From Paragordius varius (taxonomy: Eukaryota > Nematomorpha): DNA of 64,000 nt. Shown here piece by piece: positions 11,772 to 27,805 of the stretch. The notes under the pieces were generated by a model. It was given only the letters and a program-made list of their open reading frames with translations, made no database searches and was not told the DNA's origin. The stretch spans positions 2,046,001-2,110,000 of the forward strand of contig OZ176059.1 of the NCBI GenBank assembly GCA_964247055.1, in the 5' to 3' direction. The stretch's first letter is position 1. Every line of letters starts with the position of its first letter. The translations under genes and the position numbers were made by a program.

Positions 11772-13724
11772 AAAAGCATTAATGATATTTGCAAACAATA
11801 TCGAAAACTCTCCCCCCTTGATACTAAAAGAGATATATAATTTTAAATGGACACTAAATTTCGCCTTCCTACAAATTATAACAGTAGAAATAAAACACAT
11901 TGGATATAATGATTGAATTTTCATTATTTGCATTAATCATGACTTTTTGTTTTTTAATGTTATAAGGGGTGATATATATTAAAGTAAAAGGCATTCATGA
12001 AAAATCTTAAATTGATTATTATTGTTATATGTATTTTTAATGTAGTATTTTAATTTATTTTAATTACCTTGGCATATGAATTTTATGGATGGAATTGTTA
12101 ATTTTTTTTTCAGTTCATTTGAACTTGAGAATTTGGGTAATTATTGTTAAAATTTTAATCTCATCAATAATATTAATTCATGTAATAATATATATATCCT
12201 TCATAATTTATATAAATAATAGTTCAAATATATAGTTAATAAATATAATAAATATTTTTATATTAATTGTTTTTATTTAATTTAAAATTTTGCCAAAAAT
12301 TAGATAAAATATATATAGAGTTAGCCTTTATTGTCTCCAATTATACAAATTTATTTTCATTTTAGAATCTCATTAAAGCGTTTTAATGTAAAGAAAGCCA
12401 TATTCCTTGATTTGTTTTATATAACATTTGTAAATGATTAGATTACAATTATGAAATGTATCATTAAGATTGTTACTAATTACATCTCTATTTCCTATTT
12501 TAAAATTCAAAACTATATGTTATTAATAATAATTAAGGTCTAAATTAGTGCTGTTTTTATTTAAAATATGTGTGTTTGGTTTTGACGTTTTGTGTATATA
12601 AATTTAATTTTTACTGTAAAGATTTTTAAATATAAAAATAGTTACTTTTTAAAAAAGTAATTCCACAGGCGTACCTTTCAAATAATATTGAAAAAATTAT
12701 CCAACCATTATTTATAAATATACCTCGCTTTGGCTTTAATTACACCTAAAATATCATTAAAATAATATAAGGCAAAAATTTATTTTTGAATTTTAACAAG
12801 TACATAAGAGAATATAAAAATTAGGTAATCAACACATAAAAAGAAAAACTTAACAATTAAAATAAAAGAATTTTTTTTAATCTATCCTTGCTCCTCTATT
12901 TCATCTTCGTTGAGTGGGAGATTTTGTTGTGATAACAGCATGGGATAAGTGAACAAACTTCGTAATAGAGATTTCAAAATTTGATATTCCTATGAAATTT
13001 ATAATAATAAAACATTATATACCATTTACAATGCGAATTCACTCTTGACCAATTCAGATTTAATTTAAATCAATTCAAATTCACCCTCAAATAAATTATG
13101 TTTTTTAAAATTAAAAAAACCTATATTTTAATATAATTTTAAAAAATTAAAATTTTGTTTAAAAAATAATCCTGAAAAAATATAAACTATGCCATAAAGA
13201 TATATTTCATATAAATAATAAGTTATAATAGTTCGAAAACACAATTTTTGAGGGTTAATTTGAATTGATCAAAATTTAAATTGTTCGAGAGTAAATTTAA
13301 TTGTTAGAGGGTGAATTTAAATTGTTCAAGGGTGAATTTGAACTGTAAATGGTAATTTATTTCATAGATAAGATAGCGAAAGGTTGATATGAAACCGCAG
13401 CGATATAGTTCTCCAAAAAAATAGCAAAAACCAATTTTTCTATGTTTAAATTATTATTTTCAACTAAAAAAACCATGACAGTTAATTCTCCATGTTAAAT
13501 AACATTAATTATGATTTTTGCAGAATGTATCAAGTTTATGTTGAGTGTTTAATTCCATATAAAATTTAAATATTAAGTTATTTGTAAATTTCGACAATAA
13601 AAAATATAAAATCCCAAAAATTTATATAGAAAATGGAACTGAACCAAAAAATATATATGGATATAAAGGACAAAAAAATAAGGTTAAATCGTCGGTTTTT
13701 GACTGCGGTTAAAATACAATAATA
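11772..13724. other. Convergent intergenic region between QSOX and SNAPC4
   Basis: Holds both 3' flanks and no gene. It is very AT-rich with several AATAAA-like hexamers on both strands (for example near 12238), but I cannot assign poly(A) sites. One family A MITE occupies about 13021-13353. Confidence 0.6.
13021..13353. mobile_element. Family A MITE, copy 1
   Basis: Opens accatttaca, closes gtaaatggt. Subterminal arms carry repeats of a gaattcaccct motif in one orientation and the complement in the other. The core contains aaataaattatg and a tttcagtat-like segment shared with the other copies. No coding capacity. Confidence 0.75.
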
Positions 13725-16452
13725 TTATACTTGTGTAGATTTGGCCAAGGCCGATGGGTATTCAATATGATTTTTATTCAGCAATGGGTTTTGATTAAAT
13801 ACGGCTTCTGGGAGCGTATTTTCAATCGAAGGTACACTAATACTATGGAGCGGATCTTCTACCAAGCTTGAAGAACTTAATAAAAAATTAAAATTTATAT
13901 TTTTATAGTTGAAAACGGAAAATGATCATGTTAATGCAATAAAGTTCTTGGTATGTAATAAATAGACAAAAGAGGTTAAATAACAGTATGTGTGAAATTA
14001 TTATTGCCAGGCTACATAGAGATTAAATTACGGAGAAAAATTATTGGTTTAATGCTGCTGACGTGCATTAAAAAATATAATTTTTGGCATTTGTAGCATT
14101 TAGCCAATAATATTGCTCTTAATATATATATATATATATTATGCAAAAAAATAATACAAACATAAATTTTTCTAAAATATTATAATCATGGTTTTTAACA
14201 ATAAAAATAGTCAAAACATCCATCTATCCAACATATAAAAATATATATTAACTAATATTTATTTAGTTTTGTAAGTCCCTAACTAAATCGAAAATTTCCC
14301 CTTTAAAATAGCTGACCTAATATTTTAACCGCAAATTAACCATAAACTCACATTTGATTCCGATGTATAATCATGGGGGTACGAGGCCCACTTACTGTAC
14401 CGCCCACAGATATAGATGGAGAATTGTTGTTAATTTTGCCAAAAGTTTCAATATTAGTTGATCCGGTATTATTTTGGCTTGAGATCAAATTTTGGGTTTG
14501 ACTGTTACAAGGTGTTTGAAAATTATTTATCTCATTATTATGATCAAAATTTGAGTCGGTAGTTTTGGTTTCAAACAACGAAAAGTTTTGACTATTTTTA
14601 TCATTAATGTCATCAATATTTACAATGTTTACGATAGCAGGGTCATCAATAGGTGTTGAATTAATTTCTAGAGTTTTTGTTTCAAAACTCATGAGGTGAT
14701 TTTGCGGGTTTTGATTCATATTATTCGTCGTAATATTGTTAATATCATTGGTAAAATTATTTATGTTTAGCAGCAAAGATTGAGATTTTTGTTCAGTAGA
14801 ACTATTTGAGTTATTAACAGAGAGTTCGCTATTAAGTTTATTGGCATAATGAGTGTTTGATGATTGCTCTATGAAAGCATGGTGGAATGGTTGACCAGAA
14901 ATATTGGAATACACTATATCTTCATCTTTTGCGACCTTCAAATAGATAAAAAATGACTTATATATATATATATATATATAATATGGCCCTATAATCAACC
15001 GATTGTGTAAGTTAGTGTTAGAAATCTAAATTGCAATGTTATTTTAAATATTTAAAATAATTAATTTTTTATAATTGTTTTTTTGAAAATTTTGTAAATA
15101 TAATATGACTTTAAATACAGCGTACATTATAACCTAATAAATGGATCGTCCGTATCCGCATCATGACGAATTTAATTGGATAATCTTCACATAATTTTAT
15201 CTATATTATCATCCATATTGAATTAAATAAATTTTTTTTGCTTTAGGTTCATTATTACAAATTGTGGGAAAATTAACTTTAGTTTAAACGATTTATAAAC
15301 TTAAATAATTGTAAAAATCCAAAAAAATGTATAATAATTATAATCAGCACAAGTTAATTAGTTTAAAAAGCTCATTAATTAAGCTTTAAAACATCTATAA
15401 AGCTAAGACATTAAAATAAATCCACATAATGATAATAATCGACTTTTATCGAAAAATAATTGTTAAAAAATTTGTTAAAAAACCAACCTTTTTTGGCTTT
15501 TTTATGGTTCGAGGTCGACCCCTGGGAGCTTTATAAAATTTTACATAAGGTTGTTGCGGTTGAGTTGACTTAGATGGGTCATTTGTTGTATCAGTTTGGT
15601 CGTTTTCTTTTTTACCATTAAGTTGGTCTTCAAATCGTTTCTTTGCACGTAAACGCATAATTTCACTGGTTAAATTTGTCGTTTTACTATACATGTAGTA
15701 TTCGAGTTGGTCATGATTTTGTGCTACTAAATCAATCACATTTTGATATTTGTTTTTATCGTTTTTGTCATTTAAGTTTTGATTTATATCATTATTATTA
15801 ACACTAATATTATTGCACTCTTTTGAAAGTTGCACAGCGGTAGAATTATTGTCAAATAAACTATCATGCATATTTTTAATAACCTCTTCCTGAGATAAAT
15901 TATTTGTTTGATTTGGGGCAGTCATGTCATTTTGTAATGAATTATTAAAACTTTGTTCAGATTTAACTTTTGACAAAAGAGTAGTAGATGACATTGACAT
16001 ATTAACTGAAGTATTAGTATTAGTTGTTGCTATATTTTTGATGGTAGTATTTGTAATTGTAGCTATATTAAAGGAAAAAAAATAGTGCTACCTGGGTAGA
16101 GGTGATATAGTTTTAATTTTTTTCAATATTGTTTTTTTATACATTAAATTTAAATATCATTTAGAAATATAATAGATGGATTTAAAGCTCATAAATTTTG
16201 TTAAACACTTTTTTCTTAAATGAATGGTAAACTTAGACACATTGGTAAATAAATTAAAAATAAAGCACATTTTGTCTCTAACATATGATATTTTGAGATA
16301 AAACGCGTAATATCATAATAAAAACTTTAAAAGTTTTTTATCGTTTTTAGCTTATTCTGAATTTCAATAAGAATATATCACAAAATAACAACCCTAGTAA
16401 AAAATTAAAAAGTGCGCTATTAATATTTTAACTCATGAAAAAGGGGATCACT

Positions 16453-16483
<31 letters not shown>

Positions 16484-16633
16484 ATAGCGTATGGCATAAA
16501 ACAATGTTAAGTCCAAAAAAATAATTTTTTTTAAAAAAACCCTAGTTGTTTACTATCCATAATATATCCTTCTTTTTTAAAAAAATACATTTTTTATTAT
16601 TTTATAACTAACATTGTTTTATGCCATACGCTA

Positions 16634-16697
<64 letters not shown>

Positions 16698-19600
16698 AAG
16701 AGAAAACCACATTTTTAACCTTAATTCTTTCATATATAATCTATCGTTAGAGTGGCAAATTAACCGATGGAGAGGAGATATAAATTGTTAACAAACTAAA
16801 TTTTTTATTTTTTAAAAACAACAACATTAATTTTTGCTTTTATACAGTAAAAAAGAAATTTTGGACAAAACGTAAAAATATAAAGGTATATTATTTTCTA
16901 AAAGACAACCATACTATTTAAATATAGATTTATATCAATTTAACTTGTTTTAAATGGCAAAGTGTGTAATAGAGTTATATAATACCAACACAATCAATTC
17001 TATATTTTACATTTGTAACTAAATAGCTTATATAAGAAAAATTAAGGTTTTGAAAAGTATGTTTGTCTTTTAGCAAAAAACATTTGTCTTTATATTTTTA
17101 TGCTTTGTCCCTATAATTTTAATTTTTGCGTTTATATATTTATATATATATAGCATACTTGAAGGGTTAGGGGCATCTGATTGCGTTTTAGTCTTACGAG
17201 TAGCGTCATTGTTAGCTTTTGGTGTTGGCAAATTTATTTTAACCTTAAAAGATTCTCGTATGATTGCATTGGAAGGTAAGTGTGGAATAACTATAATAAT
17301 TAGAAAAAAAATAAAATTCATATTTACGGTACAATGCCAGATGAAAAATGTACATAACAGTAAAGAATTATTGGTTTAAAGTTGATAATTCGTAAAAATA
17401 AATATATTTTTTCGCTTCTTCGCCGGTTTTCGATCAAAAATTTGGTATATACAAAAGGCTTCTAAACTTATCTATATATATATATATATATATTTAGAGT
17501 AAAATCTATCTAATATTTTGTATAATAAGAAAAGCGCACCATAATTAGCATTCATTAGTTTGGATACTCATATGAAAGCGTGTTTTTTATATACTCATTC
17601 TTAGATGATATATTATGTTATCAAGGAAGACTTTGGAACACGGCAAATATAACAACAGCTTAAATGGTATAATGTATTTGTGTAGAAATTTCGTTTAATA
17701 TAAATTTTATATCAAACAAAAATCTGCGATAATTTTAAGTAATAAAAGTATAAAAGCCAGAAAAAGACACGTAAAAACTAACTTTTTTCCCGAACACCTT
17801 GAGCCTGCCGTGAATTATCAAGCAATCGCAATGGTTTAACTTCAACCTTTGTCGTTTCATCCAAATAAAATTGTTCGGTTTCCGTTTGCGTTTTTTTCAT
17901 TGTTGGTGATAAAAGGGAGCTGCTGTCCGGTTTAGCGGTGGTGATTACCTTACTCAAAAACTTTTTACTTCTTTTCCCATGTTTTTTGGGTCTTATACCA
18001 GCCAGGGTGGTGTTCATTTCAACATCAGAATGATGATTTTCACCATTTATAATCGGTGTTTCTTCGCTAACGACGGTTGATTTATCTTGACAAGTTTTTG
18101 GGCTTATTGGTTTTTGTGATTCTTTAATTTTATCGCCTTTGCCATTCGTGTCATGATTAGATTGGAAGACCGTTATAACGGCCGTGTTTTCTCCGCCATC
18201 ATCTTGTGGAGTTATGAGACCTATCGGTTTTCGATATTGTTTCATTTTAGGCAAATTAATACCGCCATACTTTGATTTTTTTAGCGTGAAAGAACGATCC
18301 TCAGTATCTAAATGTTGATATGATTGTGTATGACTTCGAATTAAATTTATCGTAGCTTGCGTGGATAAATCTAATTCTTTGATTATGCTATTAGTAGGTG
18401 AGTGATGATTACCATTTCGTCGTTTAGAACCAAAGCTTGATGTTGAGGACAGCGTTGAATTTTTGCACGTATTTTGTATGAAATATTTCTCCACAATTTC
18501 TTTGGGTATTTGGGTAAATACTAGACAAAAACATAGGTAGGCAAAAAAGAAAGAAATTAATTATTTATATTTTTACCGTTCAAAAAAACAATACCCCCCC
18601 CCCCTTGACCGCATAAAAATAAGGAGTAATCATAATACTACAAATCACAAAAATGTTGTATTAAAAACAATTAATTATATTTTATCAAATTAATTTATGT
18701 AATAAACAACAATATAAGTTAAAAAGTAGTTAACTGGTTGTTTTATGAAGAGTCATTACCACGGTTTAGAATGCTGTTTCCGGTCTATAAAAAAACTTTA
18801 AACGAACCTTTTTTAGAAAGAATTTAAAAAAACTGATGTTACATTAATAAAAAGTGTAGTATTCGAGATATATGTATATATATAACCAAAATTTTGGGAA
18901 ACTTTTAATAGACCGTTTGATGATGACATATAATTTCATAAAAGTTTTATATCTAATGCGGTTTATATATCATACAATCTAAAAATTTTAATTTAAACAA
19001 AATAACCAACATTTTTAAAGTTAAAAACTTATATGTTATACCACTTTCCAAAGGATTAACATTATGATGGTTGAGTTTAAGATCAATGTTTCGTGAATAA
19101 AATTCCGTTGTAAGTTTTTTAACCACAGTATCTCGCCATAAATTATGAAGGTATATAACATTAGCAAGTCCACGCACAGTTTCAATCCCAGGTGCCAAAA
19201 AATTGCGAAGACCTATAAAGTTAAGAGAAGGAAATTATTTAATTTTTTTCATTTCATAAAATTTTAATTATTTTTTTTTGATTTTTAGGATATAATTTTT
19301 CGAAACGATATAAAAGGATTATATTGTATATAAGGATTAAAATTTATAAAAAAAAAAAATAAAAAATTATATAAAATATTAAAGTAGTAAATATATAGAT
19401 CTTCATAAAAATAAAAATTTGTATTATTAAATCAAAGCTTTAAAAATACAAAATCATTAAAACAGGAAAATTTATTTAGATGACAAGAACCACCCGCAAA
19501 ATAAATAATTTACATGCAAATTTTTCAATCAACTTTAATTTTACATTATTTTTACTTTAATAAAAAAGTAAGAAAATATAAATATATATATAATAAGTTA

Positions 19601-22600
19601 TAGTATGCATTTTAATGGTTGCTTAGCGATTTGCAAAGGAGTGTCTAGAAAAAAGAAAGAATATATTGTGAAATAAGGCAACATTAAAATGCATACTGTA
19701 ATAAATAAATATGTAAACCTTCAAATTGTTCATTAGCTGTTTCAACCGAAAGCTTAGTTATATTGTGTGGATTTATACCACTAATATTAGTATTTTGGTT
19801 ATCAATTTTATTAACATAGGGGCTATTATTAATATTGGTTGTAAAAAAAGTAGATGGATCTTTTGAATTTGCCTTTTTATTTTCATTATCACAAAAAGTT
19901 TCCTCCTTTAATCGATAATAGGTTTGATTAGGGAATCGGGTAAGTGTTTCTATACCCACGTATGTTACCATATTGTGTAAAATGCTCTAAAGATGAAAAT
20001 TTTATATTTTTGAGTAAAAACTGCATATTTTATAAGGACAAAAGTAAAAATATAAAGACAAATATTTTTTTCTAAAAGACAGCCAGTCATACTACTATTT
20101 CACACCTTTATTTTATTCTTGTATAAATTATATAATTACGATTGTAAAATGTATAATTGATTGTGTCACCAATATATATTTCAATTTTATGATTTGCAAT
20201 TTAAAACAGAGTTATATGTATAAAAATGAAGTTTAATAAAGTATGATTGTCTTTTAGAAAAAAATATTTGTCTTTAGCTTTGTCCGTATAAATTCAGTTT
20301 ATGTACTATAAAAACATTAGAATATTTTATGTAAAAAATATTTAGATATTAAACAAATTTTAAAAGGAATCATAAACATATATATGTTATATATAAAAGG
20401 AATTATTTTTTCATTTTGATAGAGAGAAGTTGTTTTGTGTGAAAAAAAAAACAGTAAAAAAAGAAATTATATAATATAAAAAGTAATAAATTTTAAAAAT
20501 AAATAAATAATAAAATCATTTATTTTACACGAGTTATTAGCAGATTATCTATACATTAAAACTCGTTTTCAAAACAAAAATTTTTAAGGTATTAAATAAC
20601 ATTTAGTTTTAAATAAAGTGAAAACAGATTTAAAAAAATGATCTATAATTTTGTCTCCGCATAAAATTAATAAGATAATAAAACTCCATATATATATATA
20701 TATAATATTGTTTAATTTATAGATTAAATGTTATGAATATACACATATAAAGAGTATTTTTAAACAACAAACTACTTCACAAAAAAATAAAAAAAAATCA
20801 ATTAAATCGAAATTATATTGAAAACATACCCTCTTTATTGGGACAACTACATGATTACGGACAGTATCGTCTACTAAATCTTCGGTTTTAGCTATAAAAT
20901 GGCAAAAAAACGATATTTAAAAAGCAAAAAAAATAAAAAAGTTAATATATATATATATATATTCATGCGGGTATAATATAGAATACAGTTTAAAACTTAT
21001 TAAATAAAAATTACCGGTCTAAAAAAATAATAGGGGGTGTGGGAATCTTTTTATAAGGTCAATAATGTATGGTTGAGCTTTTAAAACAATATTATTTATA
21101 TTTTAAGATAGTTAAGGCATGAATGCAGTGGTTTTCAACCACCCCCCCCCCCCCCCCCCCCCCAAAAGATAAAAAATGCAAATATTATAATTTTATAAAA
21201 ATCAAAATTAAATAAAATATTTTTTTCACATCGGGGACAAATATCTTGGTAAATTGCACCTAAGATTTTCATTAACCTTCAATTTAATTCTAGTTTTATT
21301 TTTTAATCAAACCAGTAACTTTATAATTTTAAATTAAATACTATTGAATAAACCATTCATCAAATAATAGTAAACATGATGTTTATTAATATAAATTTTT
21401 GGTTGTTTTTTCAAATTTCCTAAATTTTTCTACGCCCCCATTTTGAAAATCCACTGCTTTATAATAGAAAAAAAGGAATATTATCTAAAAAAATTTTTTT
21501 GGAAATAGATATAAAAAGAGAAAAAATATAATATTATTTTCATATTATACAAAAAAACAGCCTAAATTTTAAATAATGTATACTATATTTTTTATAAGAA
21601 AAAAAAATAAAAAAAATTAACTTTGACGCGTTTTGCTCATCTCTAATTGTGTCATGGTGGTTGGATCAATTCTAAATATATGTTTTATAAATAAAATTTT
21701 GGTTTAATAATTAGAAAAGAAGTAGATTTGATTATTAAAAATAAATCTGCATTTCACATTGGTTTTGTATTAAAATTTTGTTTTTAGATAAAATTAAAAG
21801 TAAAATAATTTTAATTTTGAAAACGTAAAATGATTAAAATAGGATTACTAATGGGGAGATTATCTCTTTATATTTTAAAAAGTTAAGATTTGCCATTTCT
21901 AAAAAACTGTTTTTTTGTTAAATAGACTATTATTAATTTTATGTAAAAATTTTTTTTTAAATGTTTTTAACCATAGAATAATATTTTTAGGATACACATA
22001 AACTCGAAATAATATCCAACATCCTGAAAATATCAAAAAAATCATCAAAAATTTAATCAAAATAAATGCACAGCACTTTATGGTATAATTTAGGTAAAAA
22101 TATATATTATACTATGTATTCTATGTAAAAATAACCAAATTATAATACCATTTATAGTTTAAATTCACCCTCGAACAATTCAATTTCCCTCTTGAACAAT
22201 TCAAATCCACCCTAAAAATAAATTATGTGTTTTCGAACTAATATAACTCATTGTTAATATGAATCATATCTTTATGACATAGTTTATTATTTTTTCAGTA
22301 TTATTTTGATTTAAACACAAAATTTTAGCTTTTTACAAATATATAAAAATATAGGTAAATTTTAATCTAAAAAAACATATAATTTATATGAGGGTGAATT
22401 TGAATTCGAGAGTGATTTTGAATTATTCAAGGGTCAAATTTAAATTGTAAATGGTATATGTATGATAAAAATTCATAAATACCCTTGAGGTGTAAAAACA
22501 TCCTTTTTATACACGTAAGGAAATATGCGATTCATGAAAAAATCAATCAATTTAGTGTCACCAGGCTTTAAGTAATACGTAACTTGGGGTAAATGTTGTG

Positions 22601-22633
22601 AACCACGTTTTTTACTCCTAACTATATAAATAA

Positions 22634-22665
<32 letters not shown>

Positions 22666-22927
22666 GTAAAAATTGAAATTATAAGTATATGGACAAGACG
22701 TAAAAATATAAAGACAAATATGCTTTTTTAAAATTATCATACTTTTTTTAAATTATAATAACTCATTATTTATAAAGTATATATTTATAATATAAATGTA
22801 TATAGTATTTTACAATTGTATTTAAATAATATAGAAAAATTAAAGTTTAGGTTTAAAAAAGAATGGTGTCTTTTGAAAAAATATATTTGTCTTTATATTA
22901 TGACGTTTTATCTGTATATTTACAATT

Positions 22928-22965
<38 letters not shown>

Positions 22966-25900
22966 AGAATTATTTTGGCTTAGGGTTATTTTTTTCATTT
23001 TCCTTACTAATGACCAATATTAATTTCTTTGTTGAAGTTGTTATCTGGGCAATATTTCATGAAAAGTTAGCAATAAATTTTACATATACTCAAATAAAAT
23101 GTTTTAGGCGGTTAAAATATATGTTAACTTTTCATGTTTGCAATTATTTGAAATTCATTTCCTCCATAATACATTACAAACCCCTGCTTAACCTTGTTTT
23201 TTTTTCTTACAACAAAAACCAAACCAAAATTGGAGCAAAATTAAGCTAATTGATCTTTAAATTCCATTCGTTAATCGTCCTTGAAACAAAGGTTTAACAC
23301 TAAAATTGATTGTTGTAATTTTTGGTTTAAAATCCAAGTTTTCAAATTATAAACAATTTTAGGTGATCGTAAAAGTTTTTTCCTCATAAATAAGCTGATT
23401 TAAGTTCTAACGTAAAAGAAACAATTTTGCCCCTTTAAAACAAATGTTACAAATATTTTTACATTTTGGATTTTTTACCAAAACATTCAAAGCAAGAATC
23501 AAATAAAACTTATTTATAAATAAATTAATCCATTTTCTAACCGGTTATTTGATGAAAACCAGTTTTTGCCATTTGGGGGTTTCCCTCGGTCCCTTAACCC
23601 ATTTCTCAAAAACTGGTCCGTGTATTAAAAAAACTGCGTTAATAAAAATAATCCTTTAAAAATCAATGAATAATATTTTATTGAAAAATGTACTATTTCG
23701 AGTAGGTATATCGTTATTACTATAATATTAACACTAGCACAGTTACGTTTTACTAGTTACTCATAAATACATTCAACGCTATTATATGAAACCAATTTTA
23801 ATAATGGGATTCTATCAAACCCGATTTTTAGAAATATCATCTAATTTTAAGCGGTTTTTAAAATCAATTTCAAATAAACCCGGTTTTCAAATTTTAGTAT
23901 TGTTAAATTGCGTTAATAAACCATTAAAAACCTTTTGTGAAAATCAGATAAAATTAAACTTTACTTACCATGAGGTACAAAAGCGTGTTGAACTAATCGT
24001 GTTCTGAATCGAGATCTATCACGGTCCCTAAGTTTATTTAGCAAAAAAGCTGTAACGTCGAGTGGTGTTGTGGCAAAATCCAATTTTTCACCACTGAAGT
24101 CTAGTCTAAAAAAAGTTTATAAGAAAAAGAAAATATATATATAAAATAAGATTTTAAAATTTAAACAGCCTTTATAGGCGGATTGTTTAAAATTACGCTT
24201 TTTAATTCTTAAATACAACTTTTACTTAGTAAGTTATTATTAGTTTAACCGTCACCCGCCCCTTCGGTTTTTAAAATCAAAAATACAGTAAAAACGCCAA
24301 AATTCATCATAAACTATTTTAAATAGAGATAGAGAGCATTTAAAATTATATTATATTATAAAACAGAACATTTTTTTTTCTTTTCATGCATTGTATTAAT
24401 TCCATTCTATTGTCCCGTTTAACAAGTTCTTTAACTAATTGAATTTATTGATTTATATATTATTGTCTAGGGTTAGTTACCAGTAAATTAATCATATTAC
24501 CCTATAAATATGTCTAACTATCGGAACTCAAAATGAAAATTATTAATCGTAGAAGGTTTAAAGGTAAAAATAAAAATTTCACATTTTGTTAGCACCGATC
24601 CAAACCAGAGGTGTCCAACACAAATGGCTTTGTGGGCCGTATTTTTACCCCAAAAAACAACGAAGGGCCGCATTCGATATATATATAAGCATTTATAAAT
24701 ATCTCATTAGATTTTAAATTTAACACACTTAATAAAAACGGAATGCAACAACTTTCCTCTTTCTTCCTATTAGGATAAGATTTATTTAGAAAAAAATTGT
24801 CTATCTAAGAAGACATATTAATTTTACCAAGATTTTTTGAACCAAGATTTTTAGCAAATTATGAATTCCAAATTTTTCGAGGGCGCCACACCCTCTAAAG
24901 TTTTATACCATACTTTATATCAATTTTTGCTTAAAAATTATACTTTAATATACCATTTACGATTCAAATTCACTCTTTAACTATTCAAATTCACCCTCGA
25001 AAAATAAATTATGTGTTTTCGGGCAGCTAATATAACTCTTTATTAATATATATTCATCGCTTAATTTATTATTTGTTCGGTATTTAATTTTAAAAAATAT
25101 TATTTTTCAAGCTAATTCTTAATCTTAAAAAACACATATTGAATTGTTCTAGGGTTTTGAATTGTTCAAGGGTGAATTTGAATTGACCTAGAGTGAATTT
25201 AAAGTGTAAATGGTATGTATATTAGCCGTCTACGCGTTATAACTGGTCAGACCAAACTCTCTAACCTTTTTACACCACACAGTAAAATGAAAATGAGAAT
25301 AAAAAATATAAAATTTTTACTCAGCAAATTGTAAACGAGGACACCTAAGGTTATATTTCAACTCGTTGGCTAATATTTCAGATTCTTGGTATTTTTTACG
25401 TTTTCGACTTTTTTTCACAGCAATTCCAACACTTTTTGTCTCAGAACAACTTTCATTGCTATCGGATGAGTTGGTAAAACTATTATGAACACTATTTTCT
25501 ACAATGTTTAATGGGTTACTATTCCCGTCCATATTAATATGATTATTGTGAGTTTCATTAATTTCATTTTGTAAAATTTGTAAATCACTATCGTTTTCGT
25601 TTTCGATATTGCTTTCTTGTTCGTCTTCATGGTAAGAAAATTCTAAATGACTTATATCAAGGGGTTTATCATTTTCTCCTATATAATATCCAAAAAAATA
25701 GAAAAGATATATATATAAATTCAAAAAAAATTATCTGAAATTTTAATTTTATTCTTTACGTTTGATAAAGATTACTTGTAGTAATCGAAAATTCATATAA
25801 TAAATTCTATAATTTTAGCTGAATTATAATTGCAATATAATAATACAATCAAACTTCAGCGTAAACAATATCCAATTAATCTAAAATTGTAAGATATAGT

Positions 25901-27768
25901 TGAAAAAAATGTTCAATTTTTTACATATAAAAAATCATATTTTTTGAAGCCTGTTATGATTGGAAATATAGCGTATGTGTTATGTGAAATATAAGGTTAA
26001 ATAACACCCAACCCCCATATTTAAAAATAACTAATCATATAAACTATCTAATAAAAAAATTAGGTCATATACAGTATGCATTTTAACGGTTGCTTATTTA
26101 ACACTATAGTTGGGCAATTTTAACATAACAGTAGTGTATGGAAAAAAGAAAGGAAATAATTGTTTATTTAACATTTTGTTGTTTTTTCCATACACTACTG
26201 TTATGTTGCAAATTGCCCTACTATAGTGTGAAATAAGCAACGATTAAAATACATACTGTAAAATAAAAAATTATGTAAAAAATAAACTGTCGCTTTTATC
26301 AAGAAATTAAAAGATATTTTTATAAAAAAAACTTTTTTTTCAAAATATTACCTTTTAAAATTTTATCGTCACACTCAGTTGTTGCGTTATTCAAATGGTC
26401 ATCAGTTATAACTGTCGTATTACTATGATTATTGTCTATATTTTGGCTTGTTTTTTTAACCGGGCTATTTGAAATGGTTTTAGCGGTTTTTTCTATTTCT
26501 CCAATAGTATTACCATTATAATTATCATCATCGCTATCAGTTATAGAACTTAAGGGAGAATCGATCGGGAAGAATTCATCATTGTTTTCTGGCTGCTTTA
26601 AAGTTGGTTTTTCCAACTCTTTTTTAGCAAAATATATTATATTATAATAATAATACACCAACACCTCTAATTCACATTTAAACCTTTTAAATTTACCCTT
26701 AATTAAACCTTCTTAAACCTTTAAAATTCACCCTTAAACATATTTTCCCTTAAACGATTCAAGTTAACCCTTAAACCTTTCAAATTCACCCTTAAACCTT
26801 TCAAATTGACAGTTAAATAAATTAGTTTGTTTCTGAATGATATCAAAAATTCTTTTTATATTTAAAAAAATAAAATTACATTTAAAATTAACATAATACA
26901 AAAAAAATATAAAAACTAGTTATAAAAAAATGATTTATAATAATGATAAGTTATATTAACCAAAAACTAGATATCATTTGTTTTTAGGGTGAATTTGTTG
27001 AATTGTTTAATATTTTTGAAAGTGTTTAAGAGCGAATTTAATGTGTAAATGATACATATAATCAGATGTGATATAAAAAAGGTTATACATTTAAATATAC
27101 CAAAGATATTTGAAGTAAAAAAATTTTTTTATTAAAAAATTATATTTTATGTTTTTACTTTATTTCTATACTCATCTATTGAGAAACACTAAAATTACGT
27201 GTAACCAATTTACATTACTAATATTATTAAAACCCCAAAACTTTAAGTTTAATATAAAAAAATGAAGCTATAAAAAATAATTTATTATTAAATTTCATAT
27301 TATATGTTTATTATTATGCTAAATATTCTAATAAATTAAGTATCTTAAAATTTTTATTTAAAGATATGATATTTTTACCACTAAAATTTCAAAACATAAA
27401 AATTAGCAAAAAAGCTAAAACATTGGGGAATTAAAATTATTTATGCAACTTACAGTTGTTAGAATATAAATCTCGTACTTAATATTAAAAAAAAATTCAA
27501 GATTAAGGATTAAAATTTTATATCTGATTTATCTCATAATCCAATGCCAAAAATATAGACAAAAATTGATAAAAAATTGGTAAATTATATTATTTTAAAT
27601 GTAAAAATACTTTATCTCTTAAAATCTTTCATGTTTATTCTACAAAAATTAATAAAAAAATATTTTCAAAAAATAACAATACCATTTTTTGCGGTAATTT
27701 TTTCGAGATCAATCATATCATCAGAATGTAATGGTTCATTTTCCTAATAAATATAAATTTTAGTTTTT

Positions 27769-27805
<37 letters not shown>

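Noticed and set aside
16637-16694. (TA)n tracts as TATA promoters
   Set aside because: They are long simple repeats inside introns and beside MITE ends. They are better explained as microsatellites grown from TA insertion sites.
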